Assembly: GCA_964578835.1 (NCBI GenBank)
Contig: CAZOEL010000028.1
Span: 6,724-70,723, forward strand
Reading direction: 5' to 3'
Origin: CAZOEL01 sp964578835
Lineage (GTDB): Bacteria > Desulfobacterota > Syntrophobacteria > Syntrophobacterales > Syntrophobacteraceae
Length of the DNA stretch: 64,000 bases
The translations under genes and the position numbers were made by a program. Each line of letters begins with the position of its first letter. The first letter of the stretch is position 1. Below the pieces are notes generated by a model. That model searched no databases. It saw nothing but the letters and a program-made list of their open reading frames with translations, and was not told the DNA's origin. Below are positions 38,192 to 49,600 of this stretch, piece by piece.

Positions 38192-40837
38192 ATGGGAGAC
38201 TCGTATTACCAGTATTGGGGTAAGTCGAAGCTGAATGATGAAGGTGAGCTGGAGCGTCATCTTTTGCCTTATCATTGTCTGGATGTCACTGCAGTGGCTG
38301 CAAAGTGGTGGGATGCCAGCACTGCGGTGCGTCGGGCGTTTTGCTGTTGTGCAGACGCCAATGAAGCGACTATGAGGGCTTGGGTGCTCTTCTTCATATG
38401 TCTGCACGATATCGGGAAATTCGATGTCCGGTTCCAGCTCAAAGTAGAAGCCCTCTGGCGCCTCCTCTATCCACATGCGGGTACCTATGGGTCTCTTCCG
38501 TCGGAGGGCGAATGCGCCACTTACAGCCACGGCAGATCCGGACTTTTCTTGCTCAAGGGAGATTTGCTGGATCTATATGGCGCCAAGACAGAGGGCCTGG
38601 ACTTTTTGGATGATGTGGATGGAAGCGATTGCGAGCCGGAGCTTTGGCGTGCATGGAAGCCGTGGATGGAAGCTGTTGCCGGCCACCATGGCCACATCGT
38701 CAAGGCAGAGGACGTTCCCTATTCAGGACTGGCTCCTTCCTATAGCAGCCGGTTAGCAGCCGTGGACCGGAATGCAAGAATGGAATGGCTATCTGCTCTT
38801 GAAAAGCTTTTCCTGCATCCGGTGGGTCTCTCTCTGCAAATCCTTCCCCCTCCATGTAGTTCAATGCTGGCTGGCTTCTGTTCCGTTGCCGACTGGTTAG
38901 GCTCCCGCTCCGATCAAGTGAGTTTTTCGTATCAGGCCAAACCGCAAAAGCTCGATACGTATTTTGAAGATCGTTTGGCAAGCGATGCCCAGCGAGTGCT
39001 CGACCTCTCTGGAGTCATAGGTCGTCCACAACCCTATTCGGGGATTGGGGCGCTCCTTCAGCCTGATCAACAGCCGCGGTCGCTTCAGACGCTTGTGGAC
39101 GACCTACCGCTCGAAGCTGGTTTGACAATCGTGGAAGCTCCCACAGGCAGCGGCAAAACCGAGCTTGCTGTCGCATACGCATGGCGTTTGATCGATGCAG
39201 GACTTGCCGATTCCCTTATATTTGCTCTTCCAACCCAGGCGACAGCCAACGCCATGCTGGACCGACTTGCGCGAATGGCGCCTCTCCTTTTTGAAGACCA
39301 TCCGAATGTTCTGCTTGCCCATGGCTCGGCTCAATTCAATGAGCTTTTTGCGAGATTGAAGCATGCTCCTTTTGGAGAGCTTGTTCCGGAAGACGGCTGG
39401 GCGCAGTGCAGTGAATGGCTGGCTGAAAGCCGCAAGCGAGTATTCCTTGGGCAAATCGGCGTTTGTACAGTCGATCAGGTGCTTATCTCTGTCCTCCCCG
39501 TCAAGCATCGCTTCGTTCGTGGCTTTGGAGCCGGAAGAGGGATTCTGCTCGTTGACGAGGTGCATGCATACGACGCTTATATGTATGGGCTTCTGGAGGA
39601 GGTGCTGAAGCAACAGAAGCTTTCCAGCGGATCCGCTATTCTTCTTTCAGCCACGCTTCCCAAGGCTCAGCGGCGTCAACTCCTTAATTCCTGGGGCGCG
39701 GATTCTGAGCCGACTGAGGCCAAAGCGCTTTATCCGCTGGTTACCTGGACCTCTGGAATCACTCAAGGCGTTTTAGCTCTCGAGGAGAACCAGCAGCCGA
39801 CGCCACTGGCCGTGATTGTTGAACCAGTGACAGCGAAAAATATGCTTCCTCCCGACTCCTTGTTATCTCGGATCGTCTTGGCTGCGGAAGAAGGCGCGCA
39901 AGTCGCGGTTGTCTGCAATCTTGTGGATGTCGCTCAGTCGCTGGCGAGCATCCTTCGGGATCATACCCAGCTTCCCGTAGACGTCTTTCACGCCCGGTTC
40001 TGCTACAGAGACCGTCAGGAGAAGGAATTGAAGGCCATAGATCAATTTGGGCCGCGCAGTAAGCGTGAAAGAGGCCGCATACTCGTAGCGACGCAGGTTA
40101 TCGAACAGTCGCTGGATCTCGACTTCGATTGGCTCATCACGCAATTGTGCCCTGTTGATCTTCTCTTTCAGCGTATGGGCAGGCTTCATCGCCACCTTCG
40201 CCCGCAACGGCCAAAAGGATTTGATCGGCCGCGTTGCACAGTCCTTTTACCCGATGAAAGCGACTATGGATTGCATGGCCTCATCTACGCCAACACTCGC
40301 GTTCTCTGGCGCACAGCTCAGATGGTCTTGTCTGCGCCAGGAGGAGAAGCGGTTTTTCCCGAGGCGTACCGCGCCTGGATTGATCGGGTCTATTTTGAGG
40401 AAGCGTGGGGTACGGAGCCGGAGGATGTGGAAACGCGGTATGAGCAGTTTTTGGATGAAATTTTCATTAAAAAATACAAAGCGTTGGCGATGTTGAACTC
40501 GGCTGCTAATCCATTCGGTGATGCGCATGAGGAAATCACAGCGGTTACACGGGATGGAGAGATGAGCTTGACCCTCGTTCCTTACTGTGCTTCGCAGGGC
40601 GGCAGAATGCTTCTTGACGGCTCAGTATTCGAAAATCTGGGCAAGCTCCAGCGACTCGAAGCTCTTTCATTGAACAGCATAGGTGTTCCTGCTTCATGGC
40701 GCGGATTTCTCATTGAACCGGACGATCAAGGTCGTTTTTGGCTTGAGATGCAAAAGGAAGGGGATGCCTTTGCCGCAACATGCAAAGGCGTTGTTGTTCG
40801 CTATCGCAGAGAAACAGGACTGGAGAAGGTAAAATGA
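38192..40837 (+). CDS. cas3: type I-E CRISPR nuclease-helicase Cas3
   Basis: Cas3 is recruited to Cascade-bound DNA and degrades it. The HD nuclease domain has LPYHCLDV (His28) and the HD pair in LHDIGKFD (His72, Asp73). The helicase has Walker A APTGSGKTE (Lys322), the DEVH box in LLVDEVHAYD (about 455-458) and motif VI QRMGRLHR. GGAG lies five bases before the ATG at 38192. An upstream ATG at 38072 overlaps the WYL stop, but its extra 40 residues are not Cas3-like. The 881-residue length fits the family. It overlaps cas8e by four bases. Confidence 0.93.
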   Translation: MGDSYYQYWGKSKLNDEGELERHLLPYHCLDVTAVAAKWWDASTAVRRAFCCCADANEATMRAWVLFFICLHDIGKFDVRFQLKVEALWRLLYPHAGTYGSLPSEGECATYSHGRSGLFLLKGDLLDLYGAKTEGLDFLDDVDGSDCEPELWRAWKPWMEAVAGHHGHIVKAEDVPYSGLAPSYSSRLAAVDRNARMEWLSALEKLFLHPVGLSLQILPPPCSSMLAGFCSVADWLGSRSDQVSFSYQAKPQKLDTYFEDRLASDAQRVLDLSGVIGRPQPYSGIGALLQPDQQPRSLQTLVDDLPLEAGLTIVEAPTGSGKTELAVAYAWRLIDAGLADSLIFALPTQATANAMLDRLARMAPLLFEDHPNVLLAHGSAQFNELFARLKHAPFGELVPEDGWAQCSEWLAESRKRVFLGQIGVCTVDQVLISVLPVKHRFVRGFGAGRGILLVDEVHAYDAYMYGLLEEVLKQQKLSSGSAILLSATLPKAQRRQLLNSWGADSEPTEAKALYPLVTWTSGITQGVLALEENQQPTPLAVIVEPVTAKNMLPPDSLLSRIVLAAEEGAQVAVVCNLVDVAQSLASILRDHTQLPVDVFHARFCYRDRQEKELKAIDQFGPRSKRERGRILVATQVIEQSLDLDFDWLITQLCPVDLLFQRMGRLHRHLRPQRPKGFDRPRCTVLLPDESDYGLHGLIYANTRVLWRTAQMVLSAPGGEAVFPEAYRAWIDRVYFEEAWGTEPEDVETRYEQFLDEIFIKKYKALAMLNSAANPFGDAHEEITAVTRDGEMSLTLVPYCASQGGRMLLDGSVFENLGKLQRLEALSLNSIGVPASWRGFLIEPDDQGRFWLEMQKEGDAFAATCKGVVVRYRRETGLEKVK

Positions 40838-42399
40838 ACTTGTTGAGCGATTCATGGATACCTGTTCGTTCCTTGGACCCGTCGGGCGCTCCGGAGAAAA
40901 TCTCGTTTCGGAAGTTGCTCTGTGAGGATGGTAAATGGGAGGTTAGTCTGCCGCGAGATGATATGGAGCTGGCGGCAGTGCAATTGCTCATCTGTCTTGC
41001 TCAGGCGCTCTTTACGCCAAAGGATGCAGGCGAGCTTAGGCTGCGCGTCGCCAAGCCAATGCCGGCTGAAGCCTACGATGCGATCTTCATGCGGCCTTGC
41101 AGCGCGTGGTTTGAGCTGGATAATCCTGAATATCCATTCATGCAGGTGCGGGGCGTTGCGGCTAAAGAAGTTACGCAAATGGATAAACTCATGGCCGGAC
41201 TTACTGGAGCCACCAACGCCCGTTTTGTGAACGAACCGGGGCTTGGCGCCAAGCTTTGCGGTGGTTGCGCCGCCATCGCTCTTTTCAACCAAGCTTCCTG
41301 CACCCCAAGCTTTGGAGGTGGCTTCAAGGCAAGCCTGCGCGGCAGCATTCCCATCACCACACTCGTACAGGGTACCCACCTGCGCCAGACCGTGTGGTTG
41401 AATGTTTTGAGCGAAGAAAGCCTGAGCGCCTATATTCCCTGGCACCCGGAAAAGAAGGAGTCAAAACCCACCTGGGTTGAGCCTATCAAAGCTTCCGAGA
41501 GCATTGCGGCCCAGACCATAGGCGCACTTCGAGGCCTCTTTTGGCAGCCGGCCCATGTGGAGCTTTTGCCTCCCGGACAGTTAGGGCGCTGCTGTTGTTG
41601 CGGCTTTCTGGATGATCGGCTTTACACGGGGTTTAGGAAGGCGAAATTCAATTATACTCTTGTCGGAACATGGCCGCATCCTCACTCGCCCCGCATCATG
41701 GCTACGAAGAAAGGTCAAATTGATGAGCGATTTGCAGCCTTCACTACTGCCGCTCCCTCCTGGACGCAACTCAGTCGCTTCGTAGTCAGCCAAGAGATGA
41801 GTGACTCCGGAACTGAAGGGCAGCAGCCTGCCGCCGTAATCCTGCAGCTAAAACAACTCTATGGAAACAAGTCCGAAAGACTCCACATGCTGGTGGGAGG
41901 CTATCGCAATAATAAGGCTTCGCTCCTTGAGCGCAGGCACGAAGTTTTTACGCTCAATCACGGTTGGGACAGCCATGCGGAGGTCATAAGCGAGCTCGTT
42001 CGACTGGGGCTCGGCTACAGGGATGCTCTAATCAAGGCCTTGTTCCTTTTCGTCAATGGAATGAAGGATTCGAAGCGTGGCGATGGGAGCAAGTTCAAAG
42101 GGGCCGGAGTCAAGATCCATCAGGCTGCGGAATCTCAATTCTATCGAAGGTCGGAGCCCTGCATACAAGATGTTTTGGCCCGGGTAGATTTTATTACCCC
42201 TGAGTCAGAGCTTGCAAGAATGAGAGAAGACCTCAAGCGCATAGTACTGGAGCTTTTTGATGAATCGGTTCATCCGTATGCGCATGATCCAGAACTGGTT
42301 CGAACCATTGCGCTGGCCAGGAAAGCGCTTCGCAAACGTTTAAGAAACCTTGAACCGCAAAGCGACACGGAAGGAGAAGACGATGTCACAACAGGGTGA
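40834..42399 (+). CDS. cas8e: Cascade large subunit Cas8e (Cse1)
   Basis: Cas8e recognises the PAM and recruits Cas3. The 521-residue protein starts MNLLSDSWIPVRSLDP, the typical Cse1 N-terminus, and carries the conserved ISFRKLLC and LNHGWDSHAEVISELV regions. A cysteine-rich stretch, GRCCCCGFLDD, lies near residue 255. The start codon overlaps the cas3 stop as ATGA. Identity rests on gene order and the characteristic N-terminus. Confidence 0.93.
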   Translation: MNLLSDSWIPVRSLDPSGAPEKISFRKLLCEDGKWEVSLPRDDMELAAVQLLICLAQALFTPKDAGELRLRVAKPMPAEAYDAIFMRPCSAWFELDNPEYPFMQVRGVAAKEVTQMDKLMAGLTGATNARFVNEPGLGAKLCGGCAAIALFNQASCTPSFGGGFKASLRGSIPITTLVQGTHLRQTVWLNVLSEESLSAYIPWHPEKKESKPTWVEPIKASESIAAQTIGALRGLFWQPAHVELLPPGQLGRCCCCGFLDDRLYTGFRKAKFNYTLVGTWPHPHSPRIMATKKGQIDERFAAFTTAAPSWTQLSRFVVSQEMSDSGTEGQQPAAVILQLKQLYGNKSERLHMLVGGYRNNKASLLERRHEVFTLNHGWDSHAEVISELVRLGLGYRDALIKALFLFVNGMKDSKRGDGSKFKGAGVKIHQAAESQFYRRSEPCIQDVLARVDFITPESELARMREDLKRIVLELFDESVHPYAHDPELVRTIALARKALRKRLRNLEPQSDTEGEDDVTTG

Positions 42400-42847
42400 T
42401 TTCATGAAGCTCTACGAAGCCTGGAAACAGCTAAGGACGGGACCGAAAGCAGAGCTCAGGCGGATATCTGCGCCGGAAGACCTGCTTGAAGCCCCTGCTT
42501 ATTACCGGCTTATCCGAGATTTGGTGGAGACGAGGGGGAGACAGGCTGTTTATCGGCTGCAGAGGTTGGTGTTCTGCCTGCCCTTTGTCACACACACAGA
42601 CAGGGAGATCAGCCTTGGCGCTGCTCTGGCGGGAAATAACCGGCACGAAAAACGGACGGTAAGCGAAAAACGGCTGTTCCAAGTCATTCGTTCCGAGCTA
42701 CCCAATGACCTGATTCATCTGAGGCGGATTTTGAGGATGATCGAGCCGGCCGTCAACTGGCCTTTGACCGCAGATCTTTTGTGGTACTGGAATGAGCGCA
42801 GCAAGCGCCAGCTTCTTGAGGATTTCTTCTTGAGCCAGCCGCGATAA
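42383..42847 (+). CDS. cse2: Cascade small subunit Cse2 (Cas11e)
   Basis: Cse2 is the small helical subunit that stabilises the target-bound R-loop and usually occurs as a dimer. The 154-residue protein (MSQQGDFMKLYEAWKQL) has the family length and a basic helical C-terminus. It overlaps cas8e by 17 bases and has GGAGAA upstream. Sequence conservation is low in this family, so position in the operon is part of the evidence. Confidence 0.88.
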   Translation: MSQQGDFMKLYEAWKQLRTGPKAELRRISAPEDLLEAPAYYRLIRDLVETRGRQAVYRLQRLVFCLPFVTHTDREISLGAALAGNNRHEKRTVSEKRLFQVIRSELPNDLIHLRRILRMIEPAVNWPLTADLLWYWNERSKRQLLEDFFLSQPR

Positions 42848-42866
42848 CATTCAAAAGGAGACCAAA

Positions 42867-44087
42867 ATGAACAACAACTTCGTCAATTTCCACATCCTGA
42901 TTTCCCATAGTCCTTCTTGCCTTAACCGAGACGACATGAACATGCAAAAAACGGCCATCTTCGGCGGCAAACGCCGTGTGCGCATTTCCAGTCAGAGCCT
43001 CAAGCGGACCATGCGTAAGAGCCCATATTATTTCGAAAACCTTGGGGAACCAAGTATCCGAAGCAAGCAACTGACAGCTCTCAAAGAAGAATTTGTAGAA
43101 CGGCTTGGGGATGAGTTCGAGGAGAGCATTATTCGTGAAACAGTAGATCGATTTGTTAAGGCCAAAGCACAAGAGGATGCAGATGACGACAATGACGACG
43201 AAACTGGAACTGCTGATGAGAAGAAATCTGCTGTTGCGCCTTGGATCGAAGAGGAAATCAAAGAGATATGTCGTGTTGTGAAAGATATTAGAAACATGGG
43301 GTTGACCGCAGAAGAGCGTCAAAAAGCTCAAAACAAGTATGGCAGCCAAAAAGTGGCTAAAGGAAAAACCAAAAGATCACTTGAGGATTTTGAGGAGCAA
43401 ATCATTGCCAAAAAGATTGAAGATAAGATGGCTGACCACTCCCAAGCACTTGCTAAAGCGGTTGCCAGCGCATTGGATGTCGTTATGTTTGGCCGGATGG
43501 CTACTTCAGGCTTGATGACGACAATCGATGGCGCCCTATCCGTTGCCCACTCCATCACTACCCACACTGTAGATGGGGATATCGACTGGTTTACCGCTGT
43601 AGACGACCTGCAGGAGCTTGGATCCGGCCACTTGGATACGCAGGAGTTCTCGAGTGGCGTTTTCTATCGGTACGCCAGCCTAAACCTGGGACAGCTCCAG
43701 GAAAACCTTGGCGGAGTTTCCCGTGAGAAGGCTCTTGAGATTGCCGGTCACGTTCTTCACATGATGTCCACTCTGGTTCCATCTGCAAAACAGCAGAGTT
43801 TTGCTGCTCACAATCTCGCGGATCTGGCGTTCGTTTCCCTATCGCCGATGCCGGTCTCACTGGCGAATGCATTTGAAGAACCAATCCGGGTTGCTTCTGG
43901 CGGAGGTTTTCTGAAGCCATCCATTGCGGCTTTCCATGATTACTGGCAACGTATACATAAGGGATATGGCCTCGCTGAATTGTGCGCTCAGTTTGTCTTG
44001 GGTGATGTCAATTCGCCCGATGGTGTTCAAACATTCGGAAGCTTGGAGTTGCTGAAAAAATGGCTTCAAAAAGGCGGCAAGGAGTGA
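42867..44087 (+). CDS. cas7e: Cascade backbone protein Cas7e (Cse4)
   Basis: Cas7e forms the six-subunit crRNA-binding backbone. The 406-residue protein begins NFVNFHILISHSPSCLNRDD and has the FGGKRRVRISSQSLKR motif. A region near residues 95-140, containing EDADDDNDDETGTADEKK, is unusually acidic and lengthens the protein relative to the E. coli homologue, probably by an insertion in the thumb region. AAAAGGAG precedes the ATG. Confidence 0.93.
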   Translation: MNNNFVNFHILISHSPSCLNRDDMNMQKTAIFGGKRRVRISSQSLKRTMRKSPYYFENLGEPSIRSKQLTALKEEFVERLGDEFEESIIRETVDRFVKAKAQEDADDDNDDETGTADEKKSAVAPWIEEEIKEICRVVKDIRNMGLTAEERQKAQNKYGSQKVAKGKTKRSLEDFEEQIIAKKIEDKMADHSQALAKAVASALDVVMFGRMATSGLMTTIDGALSVAHSITTHTVDGDIDWFTAVDDLQELGSGHLDTQEFSSGVFYRYASLNLGQLQENLGGVSREKALEIAGHVLHMMSTLVPSAKQQSFAAHNLADLAFVSLSPMPVSLANAFEEPIRVASGGGFLKPSIAAFHDYWQRIHKGYGLAELCAQFVLGDVNSPDGVQTFGSLELLKKWLQKGGKE

Positions 44088-44091
44088 GTCC

Positions 44092-44763
44092 ATGCGAGAA
44101 TTCCTTATTCTCAAATTGCAGGGTCCAATGCAGGCATGGGGCGAGCATACCTTCGAAGGGCTAAGGCCTTCAGGCAATTTTCCGACTCGAAGCGGAGTGC
44201 TCGGTCTTCTCGGCGCATGCTTGGGAATTCGACGTAACGAACCGAAGCGGCTGCAGGGTTTGGCAGACAGTGTGGGAATGGCGGTAAGAGTGGACGAGAG
44301 ACCCCAAAGTAATGCGAAGCGCTTTCCAGGAATTGTGAAAATAACGGACTACCATACTGTGCAAGACGCGCGTGTTGAATATTCCGGACTAAAAAGTCAT
44401 GAAACCATCCAGACGTGGCGTGAATATCTCATGGACGCCCAGTTTACGGTAGCGCTATGGAGCCGGAAAGATCCGCATTTTTCCTTAGCTGAGATAGGAG
44501 AAGCAGTTCAGAAGCCTGTTTTCACTCCTTTTCTGGGTAGGCGCAGCTGTCCGTTGGGACGACCTTTATTCGAGGCTTGCTTGAATGCTCGCAATGTGCT
44601 CGAAGCCCTTCGGATCGTGCCTCCCGCTAAAGGAGCCATTTACAGCGAAGAAGGTCCGGGGGTGCGCATGATGCGGTTGCGCGATGTTCCATTGGTTCAT
44701 CAGCCCAGGCAGTTCGCAAGCCGTAATGTATTTGTTACAGGAGGCGGCAATGTACCTGAGTAA
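44092..44763 (+). CDS. cas5e: Cascade subunit Cas5e
   Basis: Cas5e binds the 5' handle of the crRNA. The 223-residue protein starts MREFLILKLQGPMQAWGEHT and has FPTRSGVLGLLGACLGI, both characteristic of the family. The start follows cas7e by four bases, and its end overlaps cas6e by 14 bases. Confidence 0.93.
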   Translation: MREFLILKLQGPMQAWGEHTFEGLRPSGNFPTRSGVLGLLGACLGIRRNEPKRLQGLADSVGMAVRVDERPQSNAKRFPGIVKITDYHTVQDARVEYSGLKSHETIQTWREYLMDAQFTVALWSRKDPHFSLAEIGEAVQKPVFTPFLGRRSCPLGRPLFEACLNARNVLEALRIVPPAKGAIYSEEGPGVRMMRLRDVPLVHQPRQFASRNVFVTGGGNVPE

Positions 44764-45355
44764 AGTGTTAATCACAGGATCTTTGAGCCGGAATCCTTAC
44801 GAAATCCATCAAACTCTGTGGTCGCTATTTTCTGAAGATCGCGAAGCGGAGCGCGATTTCCTTTTTCGAGTCGAGCAATCGGACAGAAATCGGGCGGACA
44901 TTTTGATGCAGTCTGTCCGAAAACCGGTAAGCACGCGCCGAGAGACTGTGGTGATTGCCAGTCGCTGCTATGATCTTCATTTAAATGCGGGACAGCTTTT
45001 GCGCTTTCTCCTGGTCGCAAATCCCATTAAGACGATCGAGGATGAAACAGGACGAAAGAATTCCAGGGGGGAAATAAAGAAATGCCGGGTGCCGCTCATC
45101 AAAGAAGATGAACAGAGGGCGTGGTTGCATCGCAAATTTGCTTCATGTGCTTCCATACAAGCTTTATCTATTGATCCAAAATTGCCTCTGTACTTCAGAA
45201 AAACCAGAGAAGACCGGGCGGGAAAAATCAAGCCGGTTGTATTTCAGGGGTTTCTTGCGGTTGAAATGCCGGAGGTTTTCCATGAGCTTATCCGCGCTGG
45301 CATCGGCCCGGCAAAGGCGTTCGGCTGTGGGCTTTTATCGGTAGCGAGAGGTTAA
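44750..45355 (+). CDS. cas6e: crRNA-processing endonuclease Cas6e
   Basis: Cas6e cuts the repeat RNA and stays bound in Cascade. The 201-residue protein closely resembles the E. coli enzyme, with MYLSKVLITGSLSRNPYEIH at the start. The candidate catalytic His is His20 in YEIHQTLW. The glycine-rich AFGCGLLSVARG motif is at the C-terminus. ACAGGAGGCG precedes the ATG, which overlaps the cas5e end. Forty-nine bases separate it from cas1e. Confidence 0.93.
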   Translation: MYLSKVLITGSLSRNPYEIHQTLWSLFSEDREAERDFLFRVEQSDRNRADILMQSVRKPVSTRRETVVIASRCYDLHLNAGQLLRFLLVANPIKTIEDETGRKNSRGEIKKCRVPLIKEDEQRAWLHRKFASCASIQALSIDPKLPLYFRKTREDRAGKIKPVVFQGFLAVEMPEVFHELIRAGIGPAKAFGCGLLSVARG

Positions 45356-45404
45356 GCTCTGGAAAAATCTTGGGATATAACTGGTTGATCTTGGAGGATG
45401 TTTC

Positions 45405-46614
<1,210 letters not shown>

Positions 46615-46687
46615 CTTTTGGGGTCATTATTTTGGTAGCTTTTTGACTGTTCTGATTTCCCTCTAATTTCAAAGCAATAGAGGAAGT
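46615..46687 (+). promoter_or_regulatory. CRISPR leader
   Basis: Seventy-three AT-rich bases separate the cas2e stop from the first repeat. TTGACT at 46643-46648 is a possible -35 element, but no good -10 sequence stands out. I saw no clear IHF site. Its position beside cas2e and the degenerate repeats at the other end of the array both mark it as the leader side. Confidence 0.75.
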
Positions 46688-49600
46688 GCGTTCCCCACAG
46701 GCGTGGGGATGAACCGGAACTTTACGCCGCTGGTTGGACTGAGAATGAGCGTTCCCCACAGGCGTGGGGATGAACCGTCCTTGGCCCGATATGCTCAATG
46801 ATGCCTCCGGCGTTCCCCACAGGCGTGGGGATGAACCGTACCCGATGGGACGATCATCCCCGGAGGCTTCGCGTTCCCCACAGGCGTGGGGATGAACCGG
46901 GGGCATTCGCCAAGGCTCAAGACATGGGGATGCGTTCCCCACAGGCGTGGGGATGAACCGGGCATACCATACAAACTGGCTTGTACGGCTACGCGTTCCC
47001 CACAGGCGTGGGGATGAACCGTTTATCGAACGTAACGATACGATGCCACTCTGGCGTTCCCCACAGGCGTGGGGATGAACCGCACCGAAGCCTTCGTTCC
47101 CAACCAACGCCCACGCGTTCCCCACAGGCGTGGGGATGAACCGATCCTCCCGTGTACGTGTACACAGCCCAATCAGCGTTCCCCACAGGCGTGGGGATGA
47201 ACCGAATCGTATCCAGAAGATGGCGCTTACAGACCCGCGTTCCCCACAGGCGTGGGGATGAACCGTTATCACCAAACCCATAATTACCTGGATGCTTGCG
47301 TTCCCCACAGGCGTGGGGATGAACCGGCCGGGAGAGCGCCAACTCTCCCAGCCTTAGCGCGTTCCCCACAGGCGTGGGGATGAACCGTGGCAACCGGAGG
47401 ACCGTGGATTCTGGCAGGGGCGTTCCCCACAGGCGTGGGGATGAACCGGAGAAACCCATCTTTAGTGTGAGTGTGCAACGGCGTTCCCCACAGGCGTGGG
47501 GATGAACCGACCGATACCAATGGCCGTCACATATTCGGGAGGCGTTCCCCACAGGCGTGGGGATGAACCGGTGTGCTCGATGATGCTATCCCTCAGAGTG
47601 TGGCGTTCCCCACAGGCGTGGGGATGAACCGATAAATGGCTGCGAATTCTTTAGATGAAGGGAGCGTTCCCCACAGGCGTGGGGATGAACCGCCTTTTCA
47701 AGAAAGGCGGATTGCCGCTCGACTGCGTTCCCCACAGGCGTGGGGATGAACCGGAGCTGCGGGGCAATGAGGCGGGGGGCGAAAGGCGTTCCCCACAGGC
47801 GTGGGGATGAACCGCAACAACGTTGAGACCAGTTTCTTTCACAATTGCGTTCCCCACAGGCGTGGGGATGAACCGGGAAAAATGCATGGAGGAGAAAAAA
47901 AAATGCAGCGTTCCCCACAGGCGTGGGGATGAACCGTCGTTCGAGCGCACCACCGGGAAACAGGAAAAGCGTTCCCCACAGGCGTGGGGATGAACCGGCC
48001 AGTTGCCTGGTTTCCAGTAAACAGGACTAGCGTTCCCCACAGGCGTGGGGATGAACCGAAATCGAACCCCCAGCGTCGCCGGAAATCGATGCGTTCCCCA
48101 CAGGCGTGGGGATGAACCGGGCTCACTCGACGGTCGGCCAACCCGAGAGCGGCGTTCCCCACAGGCGTGGGGATGAACCGGCATCCGTCAACACTCTATA
48201 CGCCAAAACCTGGCGTTCCCCACAGGCGTGGGGATGAACCGGGAAACCCGCTGCGATGCAATCCACTCGGTCGGCGTTCCCCACAGGCGTGGGGATGAAC
48301 CGAACAGTGTTTCAGGCATCAGGTCATACTGCTTGCGTTCCCCACAGGCGTGGGGATGAACCGTCAACGCCCCTTGGCCGTACGGTCATGGGGTTGCGTT
48401 CCCCACAGGCGTGGGGATGAACCGTTTCGTTCGCGCGGTGCCGTCATGAATATGAGGCGTTCCCCACAGGCGTGGGGATGAACCGCACACGATTAAAACC
48501 CGCCGTTTACCCCTACCGCGTTCCCCACAGGCGTGGGGATGAACCGGCGGCCTCATCGACAATGAGCCTGCCCTGCTTGCGTTCCCCACAGGCGTGGGGA
48601 TGAACCGCGCGATCTCGGGATCAGGCATTACGTCCGTTAGCGTTCCCCACAGGCGTGGGGATGAACCGACATCGCCATGGAACTCGCATAGCTCCTCTCG
48701 GCGTTCCCCACAGGCGTGGGGATGAACCGCCCAGTTATAGTATATGGTCGAGGATCAGGGAGCGTTCCCCACAGGCGTGGGGATGAACCGTTAGCCCTTT
48801 AATGAGTTCTCACTTCCCGGCCGCGTTCCCCACAGGCGTGGGGATGAACCGGTCTTAACACGTGCACCCCTGCCTCTGGAGACGCGTTCCCCACAGGCGT
48901 GGGGATGAACCGGGCTAACTTCCATTGGATTGGACGGCGGACCAGCGTTCCCCACAGGCGTGGGGATGAACCGTACGGACGCTCTCGAGCATCTTGCCAA
49001 TGAGAGCGTTCCCCACAGGCGTGGGGATGAACCGAAGGCCTCCCCCAGCGCCGGCGAATAAATGCGGCGTTCCCCACAGGCGTGGGGATGAACCGTCGAT
49101 TGCCTTTTTCTCCCTATTGAGAATTTGGCGTTCCCCACAGGCGTGGGGATGAACCGAATCCGACCCATCGACCCACCAGCTATAGCCGGCGTTCCCCACA
49201 GGCGTGGGGATGAACCGCTCGGGCTTGCTTCTGGCTACAGCCAAGAGAGGCGTTCCCCACAGGCGTGGGGATGAACCGTCTGCTGGTGGGTGGTGTACCG
49301 CCTGTAAAAAGCGTTCCCCACAGGCGTGGGGATGAACCGGCGATCCAGTTTACGCATCAGACCAAGCATTCGCGTTCCCCACAGGCGTGGGGATGAACCG
49401 CCCACGGCCATCAGTCCGCCCAGCCTCTTTCCGCGTTCCCCACAGGCGTGGGGATGAACCGCCATGCCTCCCGCTTCGCTTTATCCTCAGCTTGCGTTCC
49501 CCACAGGCGTGGGGATGAACCGGAATTCCAGCAAACCATCAATCAGTCCGGTTTGCGTTCCCCACAGGCGTGGGGATGAACCGCGGAATGTCATCCTATG

